Positions 35,420 through 48,699 of a stretch of DNA of 64,000 nucleotides are shown piece after piece. How positions within the stretch are numbered: the stretch's first letter is position 1; every line of letters starts with the position of its first letter. The stretch lies in the NCBI RefSeq assembly GCF_003286085.1, contig NW_020825298.1, forward strand, positions 6,324,001 through 6,388,000, in the 5' to 3' direction. Made by a program: the position numbers and the translations under genes. The stretch comes from Drosophila persimilis (lineage: Eukaryota; Arthropoda; Insecta; Diptera; Drosophilidae). The notes under the pieces are model-generated. The model ran no database searches. It saw only the letters and a program-made list of their open reading frames with translations, and was not told where the DNA came from.

Positions 35420-38400
35420 CATATTCAGGCCTAGCCATGAGTTATATTTCGCATAAAAAAGCCACAACAGGGGGAAAAACCTAGCCAGGATCGTATACAT
35501 TAGAGGCAGAGAGGTTGTAGAGGAATAGAGGACCCTCCAGGGGCCCAAACGGCCCCGAAACAGAGCTGCTGGCGGACCATCGATGGGCATTGGAATAACT
35601 GAAATTATCTAAGAGATTTCTTTGGTTAAGAAAGTGGAATCGATCAGAACTGACCTCACAGTTTTCTCCGCGAAGGCAAGCCGCAGACAAAAACAGCTAT
35701 GAAGTGAAAATTGGCTAAGACTAACGCTGGGCTACCGTAACACATTAAAATTATCTGGTAATTCCGCCGTGGCTTCAATTAGTGGCCAACGAAAGCCGAG
35801 TGGCGTTCAACGGTTGTACTTCACCCAAAAGCCAGGGACAGAGTCAGAGACAGAGACAGAGTTGAATGAACCAGAGAGACCGGAGATCCCAAAGACCAGT
35901 GCCCAAAGCCCAGTCGGGTCTGTTAATTAGGGGACCAGCTATGCTTCGAACAGAAGAAACAATAATAATAATGATGCTGGGGGTTAATCAATCATTTTTG
36001 CAGTTTCAAAGTGCAAAAAAATACCGCGGTATATGCGGTATTAAGGATCGTCTAGTATTTACCGCATACCCTTGAACCCCAGGGTAAGAGGTGGCCAGGG
36101 GGGTTGGGGGGGCCACATAAGTGGTGTTTGAACTAATTTTATAGAAATTTTCAAAGCAATTTTGGCCACCCATTGCTGACGTTGCAACGCTCTCAGATGC
36201 AGAGGCAGATGCAGATACAGATACATTTTGCCAGGGGCAGCAGCAGCAGCAGCCCGAGAACAATAACTTGGTGCCGCATTAAAATATCTGCAATCATTAA
36301 AATTCCCGCACGCTGACATTGTTTTGGAAATTGTTCGGCATTGTTTAGATGCCCCCCCCGAGCCCCTCCCCTTTGCTGCATTTTCGCCGATGACATCGCT
36401 TTCCTTTCAACGAATTATGACGAGTCCCTGCCCCGTTGGGGGGGGGGGGGGGGGGCTCAAGTGCCTGGCTGGCCCTGTGCCGCCCCGAGGCACACAAAAA
36501 AGGCCGCACAAAATGCGTCAAGACCCCCGCACCGATGCGGCCCCCTTGGCCCCCCACAGCCGCACAAAAGAGACACCAAGAAAAGCCCTACAACACACAC
36601 ACACACACACGCGAGGATAATCTTTGATTTTGGGGCATTATTCGAGGGGGATATTGGGTGGTAGGCGACAAGGGAATTTTCTAGAATTTTAGACAATTTC
36701 GAAGCGTCGATTTTTCTGCCTAAACGAATTTTAGGGGAATAAATTGTCCGTTACTCTTCCCTGGAATGTTCCAGGGACTCCTCAGACGCCTCTACATATT
36801 CCCCATAAATCTTAGAGATGTTCGCAGAAGGCATATCCAGAAGAGAGTCCAAAATATAGCCTATCCTCCGACGGAGAGTCCTTCCAAACTCCTTTGCTAG
36901 TTAATGGAGGATCCGTTGTCTCATTCCACAGCCCAAAACTGCCTTTTTGGTACACTTAAAATGTTAATCCGCTTGATTCCGAGGCCCAAACTCTGTTTAT
37001 TCAATAATCAAACTTTTGAAAGGCCTCTTGCCGTGCGGCAGGGTAGTCCTGCAAGTCCTGGAAATTAATTAGGCGCTCTGCCTAATTAGAATTAGCATGC
37101 AGAGAAAACTATTTCAATGCTCCCCATTCCAGAGATAGAGAGAGATCCACTGTGACATCCTACAAGTGTCAGCTGCAACCCCCCACCCCCCCTCTCTCCA
37201 CGCCAGAAAGGGGAGCGCACTCTGTCCGAGGTCCTGGCTGCATCCACGCGATGGGTGTGCTGTGAGGAGTGACCCAGAAACCCAATTGGAAAGCTAAAGT
37301 CAATAAAGAAGGCTTCGGCCGAGGCGGAGTTGGAGATGCCACCGTCCCCGAGTGCGAGTGCGAGTGCATTCGACCCCAGAATCTCCCCCCTCCCTGCCCC
37401 CCTGCCTGCCATCAATGGTCAGAAGTCAACCCACAGCCACGGCACTGATTTGCATGGGTGGGGGCCTCCCGAAAGGGGGGTGGGGGGGAGGGGGGCAAGG
37501 TGGATTTGGTAACCAACAGCTGGACTGCGGCGTGGCACGTGCTGGCGCCAATCCGGCGCAGAGTCAACACTGCGCAGTGGAAGGGCCCCCCACATGTGGA
37601 ACGAAAGCTTTGGGATAGGTCGTGCTCGAAGCTTGCCACGACGAGGGTGTCTACCCCCAAGCGGAAGGAGGCCGAAAGCTTTCCACCCCCCCTGAAGGGA
37701 GGTTCGAAACCCCGCTAGCCTGGAACTGGAACTGGAAGCGCGTGGAACCCATGTGGGGGGGCCAAAGCGAACAGCAACAACATGCACGGCACCTCGAGTG
37801 CACCAGCACCAAAGCCAAAGGCTCGGAGTCACCAAATTAGTTGCCAGCGTTTCGCCATTGCGTTTGTGTCGTCTCTGTATGTAGCACGCGGTTAGATGCG
37901 ATTGCCACCAGGATCGTTGCTCCATCTTTTCCAGCTCCAGCGCCAGCACCAGCTCCAGCTCCAAGCCAAAATCGGTGTTCAGTGCTCGTTAATCAAGGCT
38001 AAAGCCAAGTGTCCCCTCCAAGATCTGAGGCCCTTCCGAGGTGTGTTTGTGTGTGTGTGTGAAAAGAAAAGAAAATGCTGATATGGTGATAAGTGAATGT
38101 TAAAGAAAGCTCGGGGGAAATCATTGCCGAGTGCGCTGCCTCCTTGTCGTCCTTGCCCAAGCAAATGAGAATCGGAGTATATCGTGGCCCTTAAAGCCGT
38201 GTGAAACGCGTGCCAGCCAGCCAGCCAGCGTTTAATTATGTAAAAGCCACAGGACCAGCGCACAGGACACACACTCGATGCGTGCGTTGGTTATCCACGA
38301 GATACAGATACAATAGTCTTGCCTTGTATCTTGGTCACGAATCGAAATTTCAGTCTTAATACAAATTGATTTTTTTCGCCCCCCTTCGTGCCCCCCTTTC

Positions 38401-38920
38401 GCCACCCGTGTCGTTTGTTTTTGGCGGCACACAGTGCGTATGATCGATTTTCGGGGCTTCCCTGCCCTGAAAAGTGTGGCAATTAAAATTAAATTGTTGT
38501 CCCTTCTTGCGGCCGGTCAGCCCCCCTGCCCCTGCCCCCCTGCCACCCCCCACCATTCCTTCTTCGTTTGCTTTTGAGGCACGCGAGACAAATACACGCA
38601 CACCAACAACAACAACAGAAGGGGGAAAGGGGAAAGAGAAATGGGAACCGTGTGTGCCGTGCCACATAGTAGAGTTGGTAACTGTGCCACACAGCAGCTG
38701 GGGGGGGGGGGGGCGCCCCAAGCAGAGGGACAGCAGGGCAGAGCTTTAAACACACACACACACACATAGACATGTGTAGGTGTGTGTTTGTAGAGGGTAT
38801 CCTTTGCATGCACGTGCTTGTCGAGACAAGCTCTTTCGAAAGCGATTCCAGCGCAAAAGGAGAACAAACAAAAGACCAAAGCGGGCGAGTGGCAGCGGCA
38901 GCGGCAGCAACAAAGGAAAG
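35420..38920. other. non-coding, homopolymer and microsatellite rich
   Basis: G18 at 36,438-36,455, G14 at about 38,700-38,713, (CA)n at 36,595-36,611 and 38,750-38,766, and C-rich runs at 37,180-37,195. Several long frames cross it on both strands but are driven by C/G runs. No gene is supported. Confidence 0.45.
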
Positions 38921-38924
38921 GGGG

Positions 38925-39560
38925 AAAACAGAAAAGAGAAAACAAAATGAAAGAGCAAAGAGAAAGACGAAACGAAACGAAACGAAAGAACAGGCAACGA
39001 GACAGAAAGAATGACAGATGAAAGGACACAAAATGTTGGAGGATCTAAAGGGGGAGGAGGCGGCAAGAGTAAGAAGGAGGGAAGAGGCGGAAAGAGGGAG
39101 GAGACAGAAGGAGGGAAACGGGGGAAAGAGGGAGGAAACAGAAGGAGGGAAGAGACTGGAAGGGGGAAGAGACTGGAAGAGCAAGGAGACAGAAGGAGGG
39201 TACAGGCAGAAAGGAAGAAGAGACAGAAAGAGGGTAAGATGGAAGACAGAAAGAGGATAAGAAAGGTACGGCCTAAGAAATATTTAGGGCAAGATGGAAG
39301 AAGGCAAAAGAAGGCAGCAGAAAACAGGGAAAGAATCGAAGGGAAGAGGAAAAGACAGCAGCCAGAAAAGAGGAATAGCAAGAACGAGGAAAGAGAAAGA
39401 ACGAGGGAGACGGAGGGAGAAGAAAGAACGAGGGAAAAGCTAGAACGAAGGAAGGCAAAGAATAAGGGAGAAGAAAGAACGAAGGAAGACAAAGAATGAG
39501 GGAGAAGAAAGAATGAGCCAAGGCAGGGAAAATGCTCAACAAAATGTCAGTTTGAAGGAA
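38925..39560. repeat. 636-bp purine-only tract (A/G on plus strand)
   Basis: GGGAGGA, AAGAAAG and GAGACAGAAGG words make the plus strand almost free of T and poor in C. Plus-strand stops need T and minus-strand stops need plus-strand T, so all frames stay open and yield long Lys/Glu/Arg or Phe/Leu/Ser 'proteins' that are artefacts. Such tracts can form triplex (H-DNA) and bind GA-repeat proteins. Confidence 0.9.
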
Positions 39561-41550
39561 GGAAAAAATGCTAAAAGGTTCAAAAAATACAGCAAATAAA
39601 GAGCCAAAAATGAAGAAAACAACGAAAGAATTTTTCCAAATTTTTATATCAGACCCATAAAAGAGGGTTACGGGATAAGAGGGCAAGGAAGCCCCCGTAT
39701 AAAAGACGGAAAGGCCCCAAACACACACAAAAAGGTCAGAATAAAAGGCCACCCCAAAAGGGAATGAAAGAAAGAATAAAACAAACAAAGAGAAACACAC
39801 CAAAAAAAAAAGCAAAAAAGAAAAGCAAAAGCAACTATAAAAAAAAAAACCATTAAAAAGCCAGAAGAAAAATCAATGATGCTGCCAACTTGCTTTCGCA
39901 TTCCATTCCAGGGGAAAATCCAGCCCCCACCCCTCCGCCTCCCCCCCCCCCTTGCTGTTTGCGTTTTTGTGTGTCATTGTCCCGCTCTCTTTTTTCCTGC
40001 CGTCTGTCTGTCTCTCTCGTTCGCTGTGTGTTTGTGTTGCAATTAAAATTTAAATAAATAAGTGTTAATTACCCACCCCCCCTGCCCCTCCCCCCGCAAC
40101 CGCAATAAACAACATCTGCTAACCGCAAGAGTTGACAAATTTATGTAAATACTCGACTAATGTTGATCCAAAATTGTGCAAGACCAGAGCCAGGAAAGGA
40201 CCAGGGCAGGATTACAGGCAGAAGGCATCGAATGTTACGCATACGACATGTTGAACCACTGACAGATTCCATTTTGAATAGAAGGAAATGATTTATAGGA
40301 AATTAAGGCATTAACCTGATGGGTTGTGGTTGGGTTTCTGGAGTTCTGTCTTTCCAAATGATCTTTGACTAAATAACATGGGATTCAATTCATTTTAAAC
40401 GAGCACAGGCTCGCCTCAATGGTCTCTAAACCCCCTAAAGATGTGAACATCCTTTGTTTTCAAGAATTTTATAAGAAGAGCATTAGATTAGAACGTCTAG
40501 AATGGCAAAAGTTATTACCTTCCAGCTTAACAGATTTATATAAAAAGTATTTCGTATTAATCTTTAATACATACATATACATATGTATCACGAATTATTT
40601 AATAGAACTAATTATTAAAAATGCTCAAAAAATATACAAAGAAAAACCCGACAAGGAAACACGATTTATCGCTTTATTTCTAGAAAGAAAATAAAGTAAA
40701 ATCAAATAATAATAATAATAAATAAATAAATAATAATGATAAATGAAAATAATAAATAATTAATAAAAATAATAAATAAATCATAATAATAAATAAATCA
40801 TACAAATCATCATAATAATAATAAAAAAATAACAATAATAAAAAAATAACAATATTAAATAAATAATAATAAATAATAATAATAAATAAATAATAATGAA
40901 AAATAAATATGCAAACACTATAAATATTTGGCAGTCAAATATGGTTCTGTTTTAGTGGAAAATCAATGTTTCATTTATTCCCAAACAAAATGTGGACTCA
41001 AAATCTGATCTATCAATCAGAAATAATTTTTAAAGGAACATTTACCATAGCCTCTGCACGTACATTCTTAATAAATGATTTTAGGAGCATAGGCCATACG
41101 TCTTAGGAGCAAGCTGTTCCCCACCTCCCCTCTCCTAAACAATGAATATTTTGGTATATAAATTCCTCAAACCTTGGATATCAAAACCGTATCCCTATCG
41201 CAGCACCTCTCGTACTTTAGCCCATGCTGATGCCAAGAGAAAGCTCCAAGTCCCATTCTAAAACGTACTATGACTATGTATGTATCTTTTGTTGGTGGAA
41301 TCTATAGAGGAAAAATATGCAAAATTGTTAGCATTACGCAACAGCCCAGAGCACCACAATCAAAGATGATTTCCATAACGTTCTCGGCTCGTCCCGTGCC
41401 AAATGGGTCAAGTTTCTGGCGCTTCCAGCTAGCCTTGACTCTGCCCCGCTTACGCAGCATCCGCTGCCAAATAGTCGGTGGTGCCACAGCCGATACGGAA
41501 TTGATTCCGAAATGAAAAGCGGAGTAAATCAAAGCCGAGCACAAACCACA
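39561..41550. other. A-rich and AT-rich non-coding stretch
   Basis: A-rich to 39,860, then ordinary sequence, then the TAA/TAAA microsatellite. A 91-codon ORF at 40,419-40,694 sits in AT-rich DNA and is not supported. Confidence 0.4.
40692..40912. repeat. (AAT)n/(AAAT)n compound microsatellite
   Basis: Over 200 bases of AATAAT and AAATAAAT words interrupted by CATC and GATG. Confidence 0.9.
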
Positions 41551-41551
41551 A

Positions 41552-41911
41552 TTGCAACAAAGGCGACGGCGACGGCGACGGCGACACCTGTCCTGCACAC
41601 TCGTGCACCTGGTCGTGGTCCTGGTCCTCGTCCTGGCACTCGACTGGGGAGCCCAGCCCCCGTCCCCGGCCCCGCCCTCGTCCTCGTCGTCCTGCAAATA
41701 CGGCACTTTGTTTACCGCACAAATTGCATGCGAGCTGGCAGCCAAGGCTCCTGCGGTGACTGGCCTCCTGGACTCCACGTCGTCCATGCGCAATTTTATT
41801 AACCCCATTCTGAAGAGGTGGCGAAGCCCATGCATTTATGCCCATTGTTTCAGTGCTGCTCCACTCCCAGGAAGCTCCACCTGCCAACAGGAGGCCCTGT
41901 ATGCCCTGTAA
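41552..41911 (+). CDS. doubtful 119-residue ORF with coding-like 3' half
   Basis: The 5' part crosses a (GGCGAC)n repeat giving poly-Arg, then a valine/leucine run. The 3' part (ELAAKAPAVTGLLDSTSSMR, then NFINPILKRW) uses fly-like codons. The opposite strand is open over the same interval for 156-177 codons, so GC content alone may explain it. No domain is recognised. Confidence 0.18.
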   Translation: MQQRRRRRRRRHLSCTLVHLVVVLVLVLALDWGAQPPSPAPPSSSSSCKYGTLFTAQIACELAAKAPAVTGLLDSTSSMRNFINPILKRWRSPCIYAHCFSAAPLPGSSTCQQEALYAL

Positions 41912-44830
41912 ACCCGACACTAATCGAAAAACGAGCCTGCAAAGGGGCAGAATGGTTCCTCAGGATCACAGGGGCGGAGGAGCAGCTTAGACCTTTCGAA
42001 ACTGGGATCTTTCACCCTCTAAAAGCTACTCAAAACCCGTGGCTCTCCTGGCAATACCTGGAATATCTTCCCCAAAAGGTAGCCCCATCTAATCATCGGG
42101 TATCCCCTAGTCGGAATATCGACAATAGACCTCTCATATACATATATTTTTGTCCCCCTTTTACTCCTCCCGGACTGCCTCCTCGTGACCGGGCGCTGAT
42201 GTTTGGTCTGGCAGCAAGCCTCGAGTGGAGGGCTCCCCCCTCCTCCCCGACAGGTTGGAGCTAGTGCAAAGCAATTACCTAGCCCCCCTCCCACCACCGC
42301 CCCCCTCCCACCGCCCATCCTCCCAGGCTTTGTGTTTGTTTGTCGTCGTCGTCGTCGTCGTAGATGTGGACCTGGCGCTGGCTCTGGCTCTGGCGCTGGT
42401 GAAAAGTTTATAATTTTATTAGGCCCTACAGAAATTGGGTTAGTGTCGCTTTTAGTTGCATTTCCCGACGAGTGACATCTTGGCAGCCCGCTGCTCGCTG
42501 CTCGCAGAGTAGTTTCTGCCGCACAAAAGTGCTCGTCTGTTGCCAGTCATCTTTTTCAGGGGGGGCACGGTGTAGGGGGGGGGGGGGGGAGAGGCACTCC
42601 ACTCCTCACGGGGACATTCTCTGGTCTGTAATGAGTTGTCTTCCCTTTTAGTATTTCCGCTTGTTGGAGGCAGCTTTTCGTTGTACATTGCCCCGCCCCC
42701 AGTCGCCACGCCTCGCGGAAATGCCCGTGTTTAAAGGTGTTCCTGAATTGCATGTAGAAATGTTAATTACCCAAAAAACCCCATTCCGTGTGCAGGTAGA
42801 GATATAGAAGCACCAGGCGAAGGTCTTTGCAATGTTTCAGCGATAAATAGAGCATGAAAAGGAGTCAAAAGGCGGCCTACAAGGGCTTGGAGCTAATAGC
42901 AGAGAAGACCTACACTGAACAGAGTTCTATCCAGACAAATTATAGTCTATAACATATCTATATCCTCGGCTGTATCCCCTCTATCGACACCCATCAAAAA
43001 TCCCATGAAAGGTCGCACAATTCCCTTTTAAAAACATTTATTTCTGTGGATATCCGCCTTGCCTAGGCCCCGTGTAAATTATAAAAGTGCGCAAAGTCCC
43101 AAAACTATGAGCGAGGAATTTTTTAAAAAATATTTGTTGGTGGTACATTTGCAAAATCCATTTAAAAGGGCTACAAAAAAATATTTGTCTGGTACAAAAA
43201 GCCACAACAACAAGGCCTTCAAGGCCTTGACTTTAAATAATTTTTGTTTTAATTCAATTTAAGTGGAAATATAAAAAACAACCTATTTGTTATAAAAAAA
43301 AGTCCCTAAAAATATAAACCCCCCTCATTTGCTTGGACTAGGTGTGATTTGGTGTCTCTTCCAGAAATAAAAAAGGAAGTCTCTTCCGGGCTTAAATTTC
43401 GTTCTGCAAATGCAATATCTGTGTGATGATCGCCCAAGATCTTTGTGAAAGTTCCGCGTTGACCCCAACGCCCCCCCAGTGAGTGAGTGAGTGAGAGAGA
43501 GAGAGAGAAAAGAGAATCAAAAATCGAGAATCGAGAATCGACGACCCCAACGACCGGCAGGTAAGCAGCAACAAACGATTCCACTCTGATTAGTCCATTC
43601 AATCGAATGGATTTTTATTTGTATTTTTTTAGATTTCTATGTAAATATGTAGACGGCTTTTGGTATTGTTTTGTAGTTGCTTTTGTCGGGTTTGGGATTT
43701 CAGCAATAAATTTCTTAAAAGTACGAATTTTAAATAAAACTTATGGATGGTATGGCTTACAGTGGGTTTCGAGGCTGTAAGACAGGCCCCACCGAGGGAG
43801 AGGCGCGTATTTTCGTATATTTCCGTACTTTATATCGAAGCTTTTCGGGTGAAAAATAGGGACTTAAACCATAGACTTTTCAGCCTAAAATATGTCTCAA
43901 AAGTGGGCCCATTCGTTGAGGGAATGCTCCTACTCTTGAAGCCTTTACTCAATCAATTACCCTCGCCGATACGCACTGTACCTCCACGCCTCTGGCAACA
44001 CACACAAATTTATGCATATGAAATCGTATTTTCGCCTCGATTGGTGTGGCTTTGTTGGCCCGGCCTAATGAACATGGGACAATAATAATTTTTAATAGGT
44101 TTTACTATTTTGGCTTAGATCAGGCTCACTCGCAGCGGCAGGGGGCAGCGTCAGGGGGCAGGGGGCAGCGGCAATATTCAAATCGATTCGATTTTATCGT
44201 GTGTTTTGTCACTAAATTGGCAACTAAACCGAGAGCCAAACTGTGGCTACTTACGGCCGTCGAGACTATGAATTTGGTAGTGGACCAGACTCGGCATTGG
44301 CATTGGTATGGGTGTGGGCTAGTGGTAGTGGTTTACCGGGCACTGGGCACTGGCTATGCGCAATGAGATCATGATCTATATTTAGCAGATTAGTTCTCGA
44401 AAGGCAGCTCTCCGCCGAGGCACATTTGATTAGCATTTGTCCGCCGCGACTGTAATTGTGGTCACTCGTTTAAGAGTCCAGAAGTTGCCATCCGAAAGTT
44501 GATTGTTGGATGTCACAGCTTTTGCTGGCCCCAGGAATGCCCAAGTGTTTTTATGGGCATTTTTATGGAGTAATCAGGGGCTTCATTACGTATTCAATGT
44601 GTTCTAAAGAGCACATTTCGTACTACAAAGTATATATTTGCTCGTATGTGAGCAGATCTGTATCTAACTATCTTTTTATCTGTAGTGAATTGCTTTCGAT
44701 CGAATCTGGTTTGGATTTTTATTAGTTGCTAAAGAAACACGCTTTCAATACGTCAGGGAATAAAATATTTTATAGAAAGAAATAGAAGCGGGCTTCGAAA
44801 AAATAGAAACAATTTTTTAAACGAGTTTTT
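41912..44830. other. non-coding stretch
   Basis: (CGT)n at 42,343-42,360, G15 at about 42,575-42,589, (GTGA)n/(GA)n at 43,479-43,508, and GGGGGCAGCGGCA repeats at 44,133-44,172. No gene is supported. Confidence 0.45.
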
Positions 44831-44834
44831 AACC

Positions 44835-45200
44835 ATTTTAAGAATAAATTCTGCATTGAGGAATTTTTTCATATTTTTGTAAAAATTTTTTCAATTGTTT
44901 CTATTTTATTTATTATTAACAATTTTAAGAATAAATTCCGCACTGAGGAATTTTTCTATCATTTTTTTATTTTATTTTTAATCGTTTTTACTTTATTTAT
45001 TATTAAAAATGTAAGTTGTAAGTTCCGCAACATTTTGTGTTTTATTTTTAACTTTTTTTTTATTTTTATTCATTATTAACAATTTTAAGAAGAAATTTTC
45101 CGCATTGAGGAATTTTTCTATCATTTTTAATTTTTTTATTTATTTATTATTAATAATTTTAAGAAATATTTCCGCATTGAGGAATTTTTCTATAATTTTT
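44835..45200. repeat. about 80-bp AT-rich minisatellite, 5 diverged copies
   Basis: AATTTTAAGAA..ATTCCGCATTGAGGAATTTTTCTAT recurs at about 44,835, 44,921, 45,005 (very diverged), 45,081 and 45,155, each followed by T-rich DNA with TTTATTATTAA. The CCGCATTGAGG core is the conserved part. Confidence 0.75.
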
Positions 45201-45865
45201 TTATTTTTTTTAAACTGTTTTACTTAATTTAGTATTAATTATTTATTTATTTTTATTATTAATTTTTCTTCATAGACAAACAATATTAAGCTTTAAATAT
45301 TGAATTACTATTTTTTTAAAACGAGAATTCCTCTCATTTTGCTTCGATTTTGGACTACCTGAAGGCCCCGAAAACCCCTAAAAAGCCAGCCCGAAAACTA
45401 GGAAATGACTGCGAGACAATTGAACTAAATGAATCTGCCACCTTGTTCGCAGTGGAGTACACAACCAACAGAGTCGACGGGCTAATGACGTTGACGATGT
45501 GACGATGGCTAAGTGGCCGGGCCGGGTCGGGTCGAGAACTGGTTCCGATCAACAATTGGCTCGGGGCGGGGCCAGGTGGACCCCATGCCCATATCCATAT
45601 CCATTTGCGTATGGAAACACTTCCGCAAATACGCAAAAAACCAGTACACAGACGAGAGGCAATCATCATCTTTCGGGGGCATTACTTAACAGAGCTCGAG
45701 GTGCGAACGTACCCAGCGAGCGTGTGGGGGCTAAACCAGTTCTGGTCTCTCTCCCTCTCGCACAAATGATTTCCAAAATACATTTAAGGTTGACCAAATT
45801 TAGTCAATTAGATGGGGATATTACTTCGACGGAGCGGGGAGCAGGCCAGTATATTCCTATAAATC

Positions 45866-46003
45866 ATGTCAGAGTCAGAGTTCAAAGAACGTTCCAATGC
45901 ACCCTCCGGAGACGATGCTATCAGCCAGATAATAGCCACAAAGTTGGACCACGGCCTGGGCCGTGAACAGCATTGTCACAAGGCCTCAGGTACAGGTGTC
46001 TAA
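45866..46003 (+). CDS. probable first coding exon or 45-residue small gene
   Basis: ATG (45,866) with an in-frame TAA just upstream. It reads MSESEFKERSNAPSGDDAIS then QIIATKLDHGLGREQHCHKA, with even, fly-like codon use over the whole length. A good donor, CCTCAG/GTACAG, at 45,989/45,990 would cut the frame in phase 1. Without splicing it ends at TAA 46,003 after SGTGV. I see no matching next exon within the window, so it may start a gene with a long first intron. The peptide is acidic/polar and probably cytosolic or nuclear. No family is recognised. Confidence 0.4.
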   Translation: MSESEFKERSNAPSGDDAISQIIATKLDHGLGREQHCHKASGTGV

Positions 46004-48690
46004 GATACAGATACACGCGCACGCACACGCACACCCTTGTATCTGTATCTTTGGGCTCGAGACGTTGAGTAATCGAATTAATAATAGCCTCAAAAATTCA
46101 ATTCCAAACTGAATAAATTATCAAATATACTTTTCGAGCCGCTCGGACTTCATTACCAAAAGATACTTTCCTAGAAAAGCAATTTGCAATTGCTACCTGA
46201 ATGCCAGAATACGAATGGATTCGTTGAACTGAACTTTGCCTTCATGACTTCCGTTCGAGCCATGAAAATTGCACATGAGACTTTTTTGTGGATGGCCATG
46301 AAATAGAGACAGAGTGGATGAGCTGGGCTTTGTTCGGGCTCGGACTGCATGCATTAAAATGTTGGCAATTGAGTGGATCCGTTAATTATAGACCGCGATC
46401 AATTATTCATTTGCCGGATTACCTGGGAAGAGCTGCGCCGAGCAGCGCGAAAAATGAACTTCATTTAAAATGATTCTGCGAAATTCGCGTTTTATTTCGC
46501 CGCCGCCGCAGAATCTCTGTGAATCTCTGACTCCTTCTCCATCTCATTTCAATATTTTTATTGTCTGATTGAAGTGTGACGTTTCGTTCCAACCGCGAGG
46601 CCTGGGTCGGCTTTACGCAAAGAGATTAATGGAGGATCGCTGGATCGCTGGATCCCCGGGTTGGGGCTGTAATTCTCGGCTTAATTGTTTGCTTGCATGG
46701 CAAATAACCGCAAAGATATATGCATTTCTCTGGGGGTTTCATCAATCTTGTAAAGCGTCTCTCGCGCGAAGATAAATCGATAGTAAAGCACAGTCGAAGG
46801 ACTTCCGCCAGAGGGCATCCTGGCAGGCTTTCGCTCACGCAACCGCAGGATGAAAGGCCTGACTGCTTTTTCGCGGAAGTTGATCAAAAATTGAATCAGG
46901 AAGGTAGTAGGTTATGGTGGGCTATGGAAGATTTAAGACTACTACTCAGCAAAATACTTGAAATTTATTTAATATAAAAAAACAAGGGCTTTATGATGCA
47001 GTTTCCCTGATAAATAGATTTTTTAGCTACCAAAATCAATTTGTTTACAGCGTTTTTCTAGGAAATAGTGCCCATTACGGCTACAATCGTGTAAAAAATC
47101 GTTTAAAATCTAGGAAAACCCGTTCGAAATTCTTTAAAAAACATCTTCTTAAAGCCAACAAATGATAAGTAAACATTGCACTCTCCAAAAAATGATCTTT
47201 TTCTAAGCCCAGATTGACTGCTTACGCCCTTCTGTCCGCCCACTTATTAACACCGTTTTGGACTTTGGGAGAATTAATTTTCAGGCCAAAATTAATTGCC
47301 CAGAAATGCAGGAAGACGTTGCGAGTGGCGAGTACAAGCTAATTGGGCTGCCCCCTTCCCCCCTCCACCCAGATAAATGGCCTCAAATTGGACGCTTCGC
47401 TGGATGGACGGTCCAACGTCTGTCCTCAAGTGGAACTAGAACCGACGATAGATAGACGGAACATTGGGCACGAAGGCCTGGCCTGGTGACGCTTTTCACC
47501 TGTTCGGCGATGACGTTGACCACCGGGACAGGTGGAAATTGAGTGGCCCTGTCCTCGACCCTCACTCCTCACTCCCTACCCTCTATCAGTGGGAACCTCC
47601 TCTTCTGGCCACCGACGGGTGCGTGTGAATGGGACAGTTGGGTTGTCCTGGCATTCGGGTTTTCCTTTCGTGTTCGTTTTGTATTCTGTAAATAATTTTT
47701 TGTTCAAATTTCAATCGGGAATGGTGTCAGTGGATGGTCGTGGGCACGAACAGGTAGATAGACCGCAAATGAAATCATCGAGGGATGTGGTCACGGTCGG
47801 ACGGTCCCTCTCGGGAGCGGACTCGATAGAGCCCAATCGATTTGCCTTTTCGCTTATGGTGTGGAAAGGTCAAAGCGGGAAATTCGATATAGAAACCGAG
47901 ATCTGACTTATCCGCCCTCCGCCCAAAGGCTTGGGCAAACATCCTCCTACTGTCCGTCGACAAGGACGCGGCAGGACCTCAGTCAAGGCAGCCAGAGGCC
48001 GGTCAACGAATGCTTTCATTCCGCTGTGGCACAGACAGGCAGACACTTGCAACGGATGCAAATGTGGACTGTAGGACTGTAGGAAGGGGGGTGGGTGGCG
48101 CTCCTCTCTCTCTCTCTGTGTGTGGGAATTGTAATTAGTGGCACTTTCCCAGTTCTCCTTTGTTTGCACACACTTGACAGCGATTCTGGCGAGGTCCTGT
48201 CTCCACATGTCCTGCCGCCTCCGCCTCCGCACCCATGCCATCTCCGATTCTCCGATGCATGCAAGCATATATATGTATATCCCCCTCAAATATGCACTGC
48301 AAATATGCCAAGAGAAACATTATATTTCACGAAGCCAGCGTGGAAATCAGTTTCTGCACAGCGCCAGGAGGTCCTCTGGCATCCACTTGCATAAATTTAT
48401 TCACAGTCCAACATAAGTGCACAAATATGTCAGGCATCCTGTTCAAACATCCGCTCGAGCATAGAGTGTACACGTGTAAGGAGAATATTCCGAGCTGAAT
48501 GCCCCACTAAATACACTTTAAAACTATCTCAAATTTATTCATCGGAAACCAAAGGTTTAACCAAATGCCTTTCTTAGTACACGCCTAAGTCCCTAATTGA
48601 TTTTAAGACATTCTTCGGTAGAGGGTATATGTTGGGCATAGAACTACAAATTAAATGCTAAAATCAGTTGGTACCCCATAAAATAATTAT
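46004..48690. other. non-coding stretch
   Basis: GATACA and (CACG)n repeats at 46,005-46,050, AT-rich DNA to 47,200, and (CT)n at 48,100-48,120. No convincing exon follows the 45.87-kb exon here. Confidence 0.4.
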
Positions 48691-48699
48691 TTTGGTATC

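Noticed and set aside
37685-37710. GGTTCGAAACC resembling a tRNA B box
   Set aside because: Neighbouring bases do not form a T stem, and no A box or acceptor stem can be built upstream.
38746-39492. Long minus-strand frame (248 codons) rich in Phe, Leu, Ser, and a 162-codon Lys/Glu/Arg frame on the plus strand
   Set aside because: The DNA is almost purine-only on the plus strand, so stop codons cannot occur in any frame. The 'proteins' are low-complexity artefacts.
41302-41920. Two long minus-strand frames (177 and 156 codons)
   Set aside because: They overlap each other and a plus-strand frame in GC-rich, (GAC/GGC)-repeat DNA. No single frame stands out.
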